DNA from: an uncultured Clostridia bacterium
Lineage (GTDB): Bacteria; Bacillota; Clostridia; Oscillospirales; CAG-272
Length of the DNA: 51,334 nucleotides
Direction: 5' to 3'
Assembly: GCA_944381095.1 (NCBI GenBank)
Contig: CALWJW010000004.1
Coordinates: 1-51,334, forward strand
In this document: one piece after another, positions 9,229 through 18,433 of the stretch
Position numbering within the stretch: the stretch's first letter is position 1
Layout: each line of letters begins with the position of its first letter
Notes under the pieces: model-generated
The model's database searches: none
Told to the model about the DNA's origin: nothing
Seen by the model: the letters and a program-made list of their open reading frames with translations, nothing else
Made by a program: the position numbers and the translations under genes

Positions 9229-9852
9229 ATGAGTGAAAAAACAAGAATAGTCGTTTTCGTATCCGGCGGCGGAACGAATTTGCAGGCTATAATAGATTCG
9301 GAAAAGAGCGGCAAGCTGAAAAGCGGAGAAATAGTCGGGGTTATTTCAAGCAGTCCGACTGCATACGCCATCGAAAGAGCCGGAAAAGCAGGCATACCCT
9401 GTGCGGTGGTTTCTCTTAAAGAATGCCGTGACCGTACCGAATTTGAAGAAAAAATTCTGGAAAATACCGAAAAGTACGGGGCGGAGCTGATTGTGCTCGC
9501 AGGATTTATGTCCATTCTGAGTCCCGGTTTTATAAACCGATATCGAGACAGGATTATAAACGTACATCCGTCGCTGATTCCTTCGTTCTGCGGAAAAGGT
9601 TACTACGGACTTAACGTACATAAGGCGGCGCTTGAATACGGAGTAAAGGTTACGGGTGCGACGGTGCATTACGTCAACGAGATACCTGACGGCGGGAAAA
9701 TAATAGATCAGAAGTCGGTTAGAGTGTCACCGGGAGAGACGCCCGAAAGCCTTCAGCAAAAAGTTATGAAGAAATGCGAATGGATAATACTTCCGCGTGC
9801 GTGCGAGAAGATATCGGCACGGATAGCAAAAGCAAAGAAAGGAAAAAAGTAA
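9229..9852 (+). CDS. purN: Phosphoribosylglycinamide formyltransferase
   Basis: It transfers a formyl group from 10-formyl-tetrahydrofolate to GAR. The N-terminal VFVSGGGTNLQAIID is the phosphate-binding loop, and NVHPSLIPSF, GATVHYVNEIPDGG and the following Asp region carry the catalytic Asn-His-Asp triad. The open frame reaches back to 9166, but the ATG at 9229 has GGGAG seven bases upstream and gives the normal 207-residue protein. It is one base from purD, so the two are translationally close. The folate donor is made by FolD, encoded at 46007 in the same window. Confidence 0.95.
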   Translation: MSEKTRIVVFVSGGGTNLQAIIDSEKSGKLKSGEIVGVISSSPTAYAIERAGKAGIPCAVVSLKECRDRTEFEEKILENTEKYGAELIVLAGFMSILSPGFINRYRDRIINVHPSLIPSFCGKGYYGLNVHKAALEYGVKVTGATVHYVNEIPDGGKIIDQKSVRVSPGETPESLQQKVMKKCEWIILPRACEKISARIAKAKKGKK

Positions 9853-9853
9853 G

Positions 9854-11128
9854 ATGAAGGTAATGGTTGTCGGGGGCGGCGGACGCGAACACGCAATAAT
9901 AAAAAAGCTGAAAGAAAGCGCCGCTGTGACAGAAATATTTGCGTTGCCGGGTAACGGCGGGATTGCCGCAGACGCTGTGTGTGTCCCGGTCGGAGCCAAA
10001 GACATAGACGGCATGGTGAAGTTTGCGACCCAAAACAAAATCGACTACGCAGTGGTAGCTCCTGATGATCCGTTGGTTCTGGGTGCGGTCGATGCGCTCA
10101 CCGCCGCCGGGATCCCGTGTTTCGGACCTGATAAAAACGCCGCAATAATCGAAGGCAGCAAGGTGTTTTCCAAAAATCTTATGAAAAAATACGGTATCCC
10201 GACAGCGGAGTACAGCGTATTTTCCGACGCCGCCGAGGCGCTGGAATATGTCCGTACCTGCCCGGTACCGACGGTAATAAAAGCGGACGGTCTGGCTCTC
10301 GGTAAGGGCGTGATAATCGCACAGACGAGAGAAGAGGCGTGCGATGCCATAAAGACCATAATGGAGGACAGAGTATTCGGCGACAGCGGTAAGAGTATAG
10401 TTATAGAGGAGTTTCTTACCGGACCGGAGGTAAGTGTTCTGACGTTTACCGACGGAAAAGCACTTGTCCCGATGGTTTCATCAATGGACCACAAACGCGC
10501 CGGGGACGGTGATACCGGACTCAACACCGGTGGAATGGGAACGGTTGCTCCCAACCCTTATTACACGCCTGAAATAGCGGAGATTTGCATGAAAACCATA
10601 TTCATGCCGACCGTGGAGGCGATGCGCAAGGAAGGAAGACCGTTCAAGGGTTGTCTTTATTTCGGTCTGATGATAACGCCCGACGGTCCGAAAGTCATCG
10701 AATACAACTGCCGCTTCGGGGATCCGGAAACGCAGGTGGTCCTGCCGCTTCTGAAAAGCGATCTCTTTGAGATCATGCGTTCGGTGACAGAGGAAAGACT
10801 TTCCGGTACACAGGTGGAGTTTTCAGACGGGTACGCTTGTTGCGTTGTTGCGGCGTCAAAGGGATATCCTTCCGCATATCAGACAGGTTATCCTATTGAC
10901 ATAGCCGATGACGTGACGGAAAACGTTTATGTGGCGGGAGCGAAAAAGGAAAACGGAAAGCTTCTGACTTCCGGCGGAAGAGTGCTGGGTGTGACCGCGA
11001 CGGCAGAAAGCCTTCCGGAGGCAGTGAAAAAGGCGTATGACGCCGTAAAAAAAGTTAATTTTGAAAATATGTATTACAGAAAAGATATCGGCAAAAGAGC
11101 TCTTATGGCTATCGGAAAGGATAAATGA
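9854..11128 (+). CDS. purD: Phosphoribosylamine-glycine ligase (GAR synthetase)
   Basis: This ATP-grasp enzyme joins phosphoribosylamine and glycine. It opens with VMVVGGGGREHAI, then shows VIKADGLALGKGV (ATP-grasp lysine region), GLNTGGMG and YNCRFGDPETQV (metal-binding Glu/Asn region). The 424 residues are the usual length. AAAGGA near the end of purN acts as ribosome site and only one base separates the genes. A palindromic stretch follows at about 11184-11250, which may slow or end transcription. Confidence 0.96.
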   Translation: MKVMVVGGGGREHAIIKKLKESAAVTEIFALPGNGGIAADAVCVPVGAKDIDGMVKFATQNKIDYAVVAPDDPLVLGAVDALTAAGIPCFGPDKNAAIIEGSKVFSKNLMKKYGIPTAEYSVFSDAAEALEYVRTCPVPTVIKADGLALGKGVIIAQTREEACDAIKTIMEDRVFGDSGKSIVIEEFLTGPEVSVLTFTDGKALVPMVSSMDHKRAGDGDTGLNTGGMGTVAPNPYYTPEIAEICMKTIFMPTVEAMRKEGRPFKGCLYFGLMITPDGPKVIEYNCRFGDPETQVVLPLLKSDLFEIMRSVTEERLSGTQVEFSDGYACCVVAASKGYPSAYQTGYPIDIADDVTENVYVAGAKKENGKLLTSGGRVLGVTATAESLPEAVKKAYDAVKKVNFENMYYRKDIGKRALMAIGKDK

Positions 11129-11183
11129 CCCAAGCAGAACATTACCCGCAGCAGGCGGTTATCTGATTTTGCAACCCAAATCC

Positions 11184-11250
11184 GTCACCCTGCGTGATAT
11201 AAATATCGACAGCGCGGTACGTAGCCCGCGCCACTGCGTGACACAATTTT
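11184..11250 (+). terminator. Possible terminator-like structure after purD
   Basis: GTCAC at 11184 can pair with GTGAC at 11238. Inside is a GC-rich hairpin GCGCGG-8 nt-CCGCGC (about 11212-11231), and ATTTTT follows at 11245-11250. The outer helix is long-range and the T run short, so this is only a candidate. Confidence 0.3.
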
Positions 11251-11503
11251 TCAGACCGGCAGCCAATAAACCGCACCGCTGTAATCAAATATCAGCCACG
11301 TGGTATCGTAACCCGCAACCCCGTATTGACGCAACCCGCAGTCGGAATTCCGGGTGAGTTGACAGCATCGACTGTAAAACCTAAGTAACGGTATCAGCGT
11401 AAACACGTCAGTCAACATTATGAATGTAGGCACGCTGAGTTAAAGGTGCTGAGATAACATCTGAGTTGGCAGTGTATCTGAAAGACGGATTTAAAGGTTA
11501 AGG

Positions 11504-11700
11504 AAAACAAAAGAGTCAACAGTGCGAACAGTAAACCGACTTCAAAGGTCGAAGAAAGCAAGGGTGCCAACAGTGTGAACAGTAAACCGACTTCTAAGGT
11601 TAAGAAAACAAAAGAGTCAGCAGTGCGAACAGCAGGACGGGCTTCGATTAAAGAAAACAAAAGAGTCAGCAGTGCGAACAGCAGGACGGGAGCTGACGGA
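11504..11700. repeat. Degenerate ~50-bp tandem repeat, four copies
   Basis: Units beginning AAAACAAAAGAGTCAACAGT or variants start at 11504, 11555, 11605 and 11654 (spacing 51, 50, 49). The core GTCARCAGTGYGAACAG is kept in all with few changes, while the second half has drifted. The block lies in the 733-base gap between purD and purL. Short ORFs across it are repeat translations without ribosome sites. Confidence 0.85.
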
Positions 11701-11861
11701 AGATGCAGTGAAATCCTGCTGCATGGCAGTATTTTTTGCGGAAATTCCGGAAATTACGGGTGCAGCCGGCTGTGAGGCGAACGGATGTCGCCACAAGGAT
11801 AGTTCAGGACAGATCAAGGTTAATTACTTTTGCATATTGCCGCAAAGGCATGGAGGATAAT

Positions 11862-14800
11862 ATGGTATACCGTATATACGTTGAAAAAAAGAAAGGCCTG
11901 ACCGCCGAGGCGGACAAGCTTAAAAATGATATTCTTAATCTGCTGTGCATAAAAGGACTTGAAAAAGTCAGAATGCTCAACAGGTACGACGTGGAAAATA
12001 TCGACAGGGAGATTTTTGATTACGCCGTTAAAACGGTGTTTTCCGAGCCTCAGCTTGATACCGTCACGACCGAGCTTGACTCCAATGGAGCCGAGGTGTT
12101 TGCAGTCGAATATCTGCCAGGGCAGTTCGATCAGAGGGCGGACTCGGCGGCACAGTGCGTGCAGATAATTTCCCGCGGCGAAAAACCTTTGGTCAGAACG
12201 GCAAAAGTATATATGCTTTACGGAGACCTGAGCGAAAAGGACGTAAAAGCGATAAAAAAATATGTAATAAACCCGGTCGAAGCGAGAGAGGCTTCGCTTG
12301 ACACAAAAGATACACTTGAAACGAAATACGATATACCGACGAGCGTAAAAGTGCTTGACGGGTTCATAGAACTCGGAAGAGACGGACTTGACAGGTTTAT
12401 AGCGGAAAACGGTCTGGCGATGGATGAAGACGATCTTTACTTCTGCCAGCAGTATTTCAGGGAAGAAAAACGCGATCCTACCATAACCGAGATCAAGATG
12501 ATAGATACATACTGGTCTGACCACTGCCGACATACGACATTCCTGACTACGGTGGACAGTGTGGAGTTTGAGGACGGGCTGCTGAAAGAAGCATACGGAG
12601 AATATATGGCTGTCAGGGAAAAACTCGGCAGAACAAAGCCGGTAAACCTGATGGATATAGCAACTCTCGCTGCAAAATACCTCAAAAAAACGGGCAAGCT
12701 GGATGCGCTTGACGAGTCGGAGGAAATAAATGCCTGTACGGTGAAAATAACGGTTACCGTTGACGGTAAACCTGAGCCGTGGCTGCTACTGTTCAAAAAC
12801 GAAACTCACAACCACCCGACCGAGATAGAGCCGTTCGGAGGTGCAGCCACCTGTATAGGCGGCGCTATACGCGATCCGCTTTCGGGCAGAGCTTACGTAT
12901 ACGGCGCAATGCGTGTTACCGGTGCGGCGGATCCGCTTAAACCGGTTTCAGAGACGATCGAGGGAAAACTGCCTCAGCGCACAATAGTCACAACTGCCGC
13001 GGCGGGATATTCCTCATACGGTAACCAGATAGGACTTGCAACGGGAATAGTCGATGAAATCTATCATGAGGGTTATGCCGCAAAGCGCCTTGAAGTAGGG
13101 GCGGTGATTGCGGCGACTCCCGCGTCAAACGTCAGAAGAGAAGTGCCGCAGGACGGAGATCTTGTCATACTTCTCGGCGGCAGAACCGGAAGAGACGGGT
13201 GCGGAGGAGCGACCGGAAGTTCAAAATCTCACAACGTTTCGTCGCTGGAAAGCTGCGGAGCGGAAGTCCAGAAAGGAAACGCGCCGGAGGAAAGAAAGCT
13301 TCAAAGGCTGTTCAGAAACCCGACTGCGTGCAGAATGATAAAGAGATGCAACGATTTCGGTGCCGGGGGTGTCTCGGTAGCCATAGGTGAGCTTGCCGAC
13401 GGTATGGAGATAAACCTCAATGCCGTAAAGAAGAAGTACGACGGACTTGACGGAACAGAACTTGCCATAAGTGAATCGCAGGAGAGAATGGCTTGCGTGG
13501 TTGAAAAAAAGGACGTGCAGGCGTTTCTTGAAATAGCCGAAAGAGAAAACCTCGAAGCTACTGTCGTGGCTGAAATCAAGAGTGAACCGAGACTTGTAAT
13601 GTACTGGAACGGCAAGAAAATAGTGGATCTTTCCAGAAGCTTCCTTTCCTCAAACGGAGCCGAAAAGCATATAGATATCACTCCCGTCGCTCCGGAAAAG
13701 TATGCAAAGAAACTCCCGGAGGGAAGTTTTGCGGATAACATGAAAAAGCTTGCCAATGACCTGAATGTCTGCTCAAAACGCGGACTTTCGGAGCGTTTTG
13801 ATTCGACGATAGGTGCGGGAACTGCGATGATGCCGTTCGGAGGCAAGTATCAGCTTACGCCGGTTCAGGCTATGGTCCAGAAGATCTCGGTGGAAAAAGG
13901 TCACACCGATGACGTTTCGCTGATGTCATACGGCTTTAACCCATATATTTCGGAAAAAAGCCCGTATCACGGAGCATACCTTGCGGTAGTAGAATCGCTG
14001 TCAAAACTGATAGCAAGCGGTGCTGATTTCAAAGATGTATATCTCACTTTCCAGGAGTATTTTGAGAAACCCGGAAAGGACGGCAGACGCTGGGGTAAAC
14101 CCCTTTCCGCACTTCTGGGTGCGTTCAAAGCCCAGCTTGACTTTGAGGTTGCCGCTATCGGAGGAAAGGATTCGATGAGCGGCAGCTTTGAAAAGCTTGA
14201 TGTCCCTCCTACGCTGATCTCCTTTGCGGTGACAACTGACAAGATCCGCAACGTAGTGGGCGGGGACATAAAAAGAGTTGGCAGTAAGCTTTGGCTGATA
14301 AAACCGGAATACGACGGAAACGGCTTGCCGGAGGTCGCCTCGCAGAAAGCGGTGTTCGGAAAGGTTACCGACCTTATGAGGAGCGGAAAGGTTTTGGCGG
14401 CTTACACGCCGGGCTACGGCGGAGTTGCGGAAGCTCTGATGAAAATGTGTTTCGGAAATATGAAAGGAGCGAGAATTGCCGACGAACTTGACCCGGAAAC
14501 GCTGTTCGGTTATTCATACGGCTCATTTATATTGGAGACGGACGGGGATATCGACGCGGGAATTTGTATCGGAGAAACCGCCGATGACGGTAAAATAACA
14601 TACGGAGACGAAAGCGTAACGCTTAAAGAACTTCTCGGGGTATACGAGGATAAGCTTGAAAGCGTGTTCAACTGCAATATTGAGCAGACCGGCAAGACCG
14701 AAAACTTTTCATGGACGGCAACCGATTACCCGTCTCCGGCGGTAAAACATTCAAGGCCGAGAGTTCTGATACCTGTTTTTCCGGGTACCAACTGCGAATA

Positions 14801-15551
14801 CGATTCGGCAAAGGCAATGGAGGACGCAGGGGCGGAAGCCGTTATCAAAGTGCTGCGTAACCTGAGCGGCAGTGCCATTGAAAGAAGCATTGAGGAGTTT
14901 TCCGCCGAGCTGAAAAACGCTCAGATGGTATTCATTCCCGGCGGTTTCTCCGGAGGAGACGAGCCGGACGGTTCCGGAAAATTCATAACTGCGTTTTTCA
15001 GATCCGCGGCGGTAAAGGAGCAGGTGACAGAGCTGCTTGACGTCAGGGGCGGGCTTATGTGCGGAATCTGCAACGGATTCCAGGCGCTTATTAAGCTGGG
15101 ACTTGTTCCGTACGGCAAAATAATCGACACGGATGAAAATTGTCCGACTCTTACATACAATACCATCGGACGGCATCAGTCGAGAATAGTGCGGACAAGA
15201 ATAGCTTCAAACAAATCCCCGTGGCTGAAAAACACTGCTGTGGGTGAGATATACAGCGTGCCGATATCACACGGAGAGGGACGGTTCCTTGCGTCTGAGG
15301 AGCTTGTCGGAAAGCTGGCGGAAAACGGTCAGATAGCCACGCAGTACGTTGATTTTGACGGAAACGCGACAACGGACGTTCACTTTAATCCGAATAATTC
15401 AATGTTTGCGATAGAAGGCATAACCTCACCCGACGGAAGAGTATTCGGTAAAATGGGTCACTCGGAAAGAACGGGAAGCGGTCTTTACCTTAACGTTCCC
15501 GGAAATTACGATATCGGAATGTTCCGCTCTGCGGTAGAGTATTTCAGATAA
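11862..15551 (+). CDS. purL: Phosphoribosylformylglycinamidine synthase, fused synthetase-glutaminase form
   Basis: It converts FGAR to FGAM using ATP and glutamine ammonia. It is 1229 residues long, so the PurS-like, synthetase and class I glutaminase parts are in one chain rather than PurS/PurL/PurQ. Visible are TYWSDHCRHTTF near residues 209-220, ETHNHPTEIEPFGGA with the ATP/metal site, a second PurM-like half (GGKDSMSG), and the glutaminase with PGTNCEYDSA, catalytic Cys1070 in CGICNGFQ and SHGEGRF. The frame is open back to 11736, but GGAGG at 11852-11856 selects the ATG at 11862. A strong terminator follows the stop. Confidence 0.96.
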   Translation: MVYRIYVEKKKGLTAEADKLKNDILNLLCIKGLEKVRMLNRYDVENIDREIFDYAVKTVFSEPQLDTVTTELDSNGAEVFAVEYLPGQFDQRADSAAQCVQIISRGEKPLVRTAKVYMLYGDLSEKDVKAIKKYVINPVEAREASLDTKDTLETKYDIPTSVKVLDGFIELGRDGLDRFIAENGLAMDEDDLYFCQQYFREEKRDPTITEIKMIDTYWSDHCRHTTFLTTVDSVEFEDGLLKEAYGEYMAVREKLGRTKPVNLMDIATLAAKYLKKTGKLDALDESEEINACTVKITVTVDGKPEPWLLLFKNETHNHPTEIEPFGGAATCIGGAIRDPLSGRAYVYGAMRVTGAADPLKPVSETIEGKLPQRTIVTTAAAGYSSYGNQIGLATGIVDEIYHEGYAAKRLEVGAVIAATPASNVRREVPQDGDLVILLGGRTGRDGCGGATGSSKSHNVSSLESCGAEVQKGNAPEERKLQRLFRNPTACRMIKRCNDFGAGGVSVAIGELADGMEINLNAVKKKYDGLDGTELAISESQERMACVVEKKDVQAFLEIAERENLEATVVAEIKSEPRLVMYWNGKKIVDLSRSFLSSNGAEKHIDITPVAPEKYAKKLPEGSFADNMKKLANDLNVCSKRGLSERFDSTIGAGTAMMPFGGKYQLTPVQAMVQKISVEKGHTDDVSLMSYGFNPYISEKSPYHGAYLAVVESLSKLIASGADFKDVYLTFQEYFEKPGKDGRRWGKPLSALLGAFKAQLDFEVAAIGGKDSMSGSFEKLDVPPTLISFAVTTDKIRNVVGGDIKRVGSKLWLIKPEYDGNGLPEVASQKAVFGKVTDLMRSGKVLAAYTPGYGGVAEALMKMCFGNMKGARIADELDPETLFGYSYGSFILETDGDIDAGICIGETADDGKITYGDESVTLKELLGVYEDKLESVFNCNIEQTGKTENFSWTATDYPSPAVKHSRPRVLIPVFPGTNCEYDSAKAMEDAGAEAVIKVLRNLSGSAIERSIEEFSAELKNAQMVFIPGGFSGGDEPDGSGKFITAFFRSAAVKEQVTELLDVRGGLMCGICNGFQALIKLGLVPYGKIIDTDENCPTLTYNTIGRHQSRIVRTRIASNKSPWLKNTAVGEIYSVPISHGEGRFLASEELVGKLAENGQIATQYVDFDGNATTDVHFNPNNSMFAIEGITSPDGRVFGKMGHSERTGSGLYLNVPGNYDIGMFRSAVEYFR

Positions 15552-15610
15552 ATCCAACCGGTCGGACGGCAACGCCTGCCCTGTGAATACCGAAAAGTGA
15601 ATACAGACAA

Positions 15611-15647
15611 TTTCCTGCTGTCGCTTTATGACAGCAGGAAATTTTTT
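15611..15647 (+). terminator. Intrinsic terminator of purL
   Basis: Perfect 12-bp stem TTTCCTGCTGTC / GACAGCAGGAAA with a 7-base loop, followed by six T residues at 15642-15647. It lies 60 bases after the purL stop. Confidence 0.93.
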
Positions 15648-15649
15648 AT

Positions 15650-16089
15650 CTGATGTTAAGTCCGGTTCTGATTTGCTATCGGACTTTTTCGTCGTTATTT
15701 ATGATTTATAACTTTGTAAGCGGTATATTACTTAACCGATGTTTCTCCGGCTGGCATTATACGCGCACTTGCTTTTTAATACTGTCGGCGTTGCGCTTCA
15801 AAACAGGAGTTTTTTCAACAACAGTGCTCACTTCGATATGTTGTTGCAGTTTTTGGCTTACTATCGGTGTACGGCTACCGCAGAAATCTTTGTTTTTTTG
15901 CTTTTCTATACAGTTTTACTGCCGGAGTTGCGCCAGAAAACCGGATTTATATTTTTTAAGAGGTATTTTATTCGGATTAGTCGTTGCAGCTATGGGATAT
16001 GTCATTGATGTGTGACTTTACAAATCGTCTGATAGCTTTATGGCATTATTCACAAAAATCATTCAAAGCGGCAAATATTTCTGTTTTTG
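15650..16089. other. T-rich gap with no supported gene
   Basis: Two overlapping frames (15653-16015 and 15739-16008) are open on the plus strand but have no ribosome site and no recognisable protein. Their Phe/Cys/Leu-rich content reflects T-rich DNA. It may be decayed coding sequence, but nothing shows that directly. Confidence 0.5.
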
Positions 16090-16118
16090 TTGACAAATGG
16101 TTTTCAATGTGTTATACT
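16090..16118 (+). promoter_or_regulatory. Promoter of the duplicated-domain lipoprotein
   Basis: TTGACA at 16090-16095, a 17-base spacer and TATACT at 16113-16118, about 64 bases before the start codon. Confidence 0.82.
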
Positions 16119-16181
16119 GGAATCGTAAAGCGAATCAACTGTCTGAATCACCCGTAAAATAACATCTGAAAGGAAATGATT

Positions 16182-17729
16182 ATGAAAAAAGCGGTTTCGG
16201 TTCTGCTTGTTTTTTGTCTTTTGACGGGTATGTTTGCGTTTACTTCATGTGGCTTTAACGGTGAATTAAGGGAATTCAGTAAAGCGGTAAAGAATACAAG
16301 TAAGCTTTCCGGGTATTATGCGACAATTGATTACAAGATTTACGGCACAGAAAACGGTGAAAAAGTTTCCATTCCGGTTGAGTGCCTGATACGTTCTGAA
16401 AATAAATTGTCCGGGGGAAACAAAACTTTCATTGATTCCAATATCTATATCGGTGGGGATTCCGTACGCACCGAAGCTGTGTTAGAAGACGGATTTGCCT
16501 ACCTAAGATCCGGCGAACATTCGGCAAAGGTCGAGTACGATGATGCTGTGGAATGCGGCATTCTGGGTGCGACCGAGATGTGGAATTTGCTGGGTAAATT
16601 CGACGCTGACCGGATTACTGAGTACGAGATTTTAGAGTCGTCGCCGGTCAAGACTCTCGAATTCAACGTAGCCCCGGAAAGTGAATCCGAGTTCTACGGC
16701 GATTTTGTAAATGAACTGTTGGTTGTCACGGAAAGAGATGTACTCGGACTTACAGCCGGTGATTTCAAGACCAAAATTCATATAAATGAAGAAGGTTACG
16801 TTGTTTCGTTCTCGGTGAATTTTACCCTCCAGAACGCCTCGGAGAGCGACAGCGATGACGGTGAAGGGGTGTACAAGGTTTACTCTGATCTGAAACTGAT
16901 AGACCCCGGGTCTGAGATAAGTGCTGAAATTCCGGAAGATATGTCCTTATACACTGAGTATCAGCAGTCTGAGGCAGGAAAATGGCTGAAAAATGACGTA
17001 CGGAAGTTTTACAGAGCTATTATCAAGACAAACAGTCTTGAAAGTTTTCAGGTTCAGGCAGATTACGATATTCAAATGGAAGTGGAAGGAGAGAAAATTT
17101 CCATTCCGATGGTTTCAACAGTGAAAGTTGAAAACTCTTCGGTAAAAAAATGCAGAGCTTATCAGGAAACTTCTGTCACAGTTGAAGACGTCGTCGTAAA
17201 ATCGCAGATGTTTGTTACTGACGGATATGCTTATTTTAAAGAACCGGACGCTACATACAAGATCAAATATCTCGATGCGCTCGACTATGATCTTATTTCC
17301 GGGTTTGATATTGTGAGCGAAGACGATCTGGAATTTGATGCGATCGTTGACTATCAGATAACTGAAAAAACAGACGGTGAAAAGCTATCTGTCAATGTGT
17401 CGAATGAGGTAGCTGCTGAGCTTTTCGGCGAAATTATTTCCGCTGTGATAGACGCTTCGGTGGGAACGGTCGGATTAAAGCAAATCAGTATCGAGGATTT
17501 TTCTATCGAAATGGATATTGACAAAATAGGATACGTTCAGAATTTCAGTGTATTCTTCGGTATGAGTGTTGTTTTTGATCAGAATGGTGTCAACCTTCCG
17601 ATGAATTTGTCGGCATCGATGAGCGCAAACTGGATTGAGCCGGGAAAAAGCGTGACGGTAGACGATCCTGCGGATATGAATGGATACAGGTATTATAAAC
17701 TTATCTCACCGTCTGCGTATTTATGGTGA
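16182..17729 (+). CDS. Putative lipoprotein with two tandem homologous domains
   Basis: I do not recognise the family. The N terminus is a lipoprotein signal (KKAVSVLLVFCLLTG) ending in FTSC, so Cys23 is the likely lipid anchor. The mature part is two repeats of about 240 residues (roughly 28-260 and 270-510). They share, in order, a helix (LREFSKAVKNTSKL / VRKFYRAIIKTNSL), a EKVSIPV / EKISIPM strand, VLEDGFAYLRS / FVTDGYAYFKE, IHINEEGYVVSFSV / MDIDKIGYVQNFSV, and an acidic end with a Tyr-Tyr-like tail. This beta-rich, repeated pattern recalls LolA/LppX-like lipid-binding lipoproteins, but that is inference. The start at 16182 is preferred over the ATG at 16176 because AAGGA is seven bases from the former. 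It is transcribed alone, from its own promoter to a terminator. Confidence 0.75.
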   Translation: MKKAVSVLLVFCLLTGMFAFTSCGFNGELREFSKAVKNTSKLSGYYATIDYKIYGTENGEKVSIPVECLIRSENKLSGGNKTFIDSNIYIGGDSVRTEAVLEDGFAYLRSGEHSAKVEYDDAVECGILGATEMWNLLGKFDADRITEYEILESSPVKTLEFNVAPESESEFYGDFVNELLVVTERDVLGLTAGDFKTKIHINEEGYVVSFSVNFTLQNASESDSDDGEGVYKVYSDLKLIDPGSEISAEIPEDMSLYTEYQQSEAGKWLKNDVRKFYRAIIKTNSLESFQVQADYDIQMEVEGEKISIPMVSTVKVENSSVKKCRAYQETSVTVEDVVVKSQMFVTDGYAYFKEPDATYKIKYLDALDYDLISGFDIVSEDDLEFDAIVDYQITEKTDGEKLSVNVSNEVAAELFGEIISAVIDASVGTVGLKQISIEDFSIEMDIDKIGYVQNFSVFFGMSVVFDQNGVNLPMNLSASMSANWIEPGKSVTVDDPADMNGYRYYKLISPSAYLW

Positions 17730-17835
17730 TCAGACGCACACAAAGCTGAATTTCTATGTGATTTCAGATTTGTACTCACCACCGGGCGTCCGCTCTGTTT
17801 TTGACTTGCATTTCCGGTTGACTGCGTCAGTTAAA

Positions 17836-17877
17836 CGAAAGCAGCCGTGACCTTTTATCCGGTCACGGCTGCTTTCG
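17836..17877. terminator. Long perfect hairpin between convergent genes
   Basis: CGAAAGCAGCCGTGACC and its exact complement form a 17-bp stem with an 8-base loop. On the minus strand TTTAAC follows, so it probably ends the fucU transcript. It may also stop the lipoprotein transcript coming from the other side. Confidence 0.75.
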
Positions 17878-17887
17878 GATGAATGCG

Positions 17888-18319
17888 TTAATTTATGACA
17901 ACGCCTTTTTTAAGAATGATGTTGGCATACAAGGCGGTTTCGCCGGTCGTTATCAAAGCGTAGGCATTTTTTGCTCTTTCATAGAATTCAAAACGGTCGA
18001 CGGCGGTTTCTCTCAGACCGTCTTTTTCGTATTTCAAAGCGATTTTTCTGTAACTGTCCCAGATTTCCGGCTTGTACGGGTCGCCGTCGGAAACTTTCAT
18101 AAGTACTGCCGGATTTTCCACATACCGGTCAAGAGGCATAAGAGAAAGCACGGTGTCAAGAATTTCGGGAATGCCGTGACCGTCAAGACGCACGACATTA
18201 CGGGCGTGTGCGTGGCTGGGAAAATTGCCGTCGGCAATCACTATTTCATCGCTGTGCTCCATTTCCATGAGAATTTTCAGCAGTTCCGGGGAAAGTATTG
18301 ATGGTATATTTTTCAGCAT
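17888..18319 (-). CDS. fucU: L-fucose mutarotase family protein (RbsD/FucU)
   Basis: Proteins of this family speed the exchange between sugar anomers so that isomerases and kinases receive the right form. The 143-residue protein starts LKNIPSILSPELLKILMEM, carries the family's ADGNFPSHAHA with the active-site histidine, and RLDGHGIPEIL, and ends ANIILKKGVV. GAAGGGAG lies before the ATG. It follows the AraC-type regulator on the minus strand after 114 bases but also has its own promoter (18364-18392). No fucose genes are nearby, so in this setting it may serve L-arabinose or another pentose; the substrate is inferred. Confidence 0.88.
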   Translation of the reverse strand: MLKNIPSILSPELLKILMEMEHSDEIVIADGNFPSHAHARNVVRLDGHGIPEILDTVLSLMPLDRYVENPAVLMKVSDGDPYKPEIWDSYRKIALKYEKDGLRETAVDRFEFYERAKNAYALITTGETALYANIILKKGVVIN

Positions 18320-18363
18320 TTTGAAACTCCCTTCGGTTAAAGATCAAGATATGTACGGTAGTT

Positions 18364-18392
18364 ATTCTATCATTTTTCATACGGGATTTCAA
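18364..18392 (-). promoter_or_regulatory. Promoter of fucU
   Basis: Read on the minus strand, TTGAAA (complement of 18387-18392) is 17 bases from TAGAAT (complement of 18364-18369). This gives a leader of about 40 bases before the fucU ATG. Confidence 0.6.
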
Positions 18393-18433
18393 TAGGCAGA
18401 ATTGACACAAAAATACGGAGTTTTTCGGCAGAC

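Noticed and set aside
15653..16015. Small plus-strand ORFs resembling a membrane protein
   Set aside because: No ribosome site and no known family. Two frames are open at once, as expected in T-rich DNA, and a strong terminator lies just upstream.
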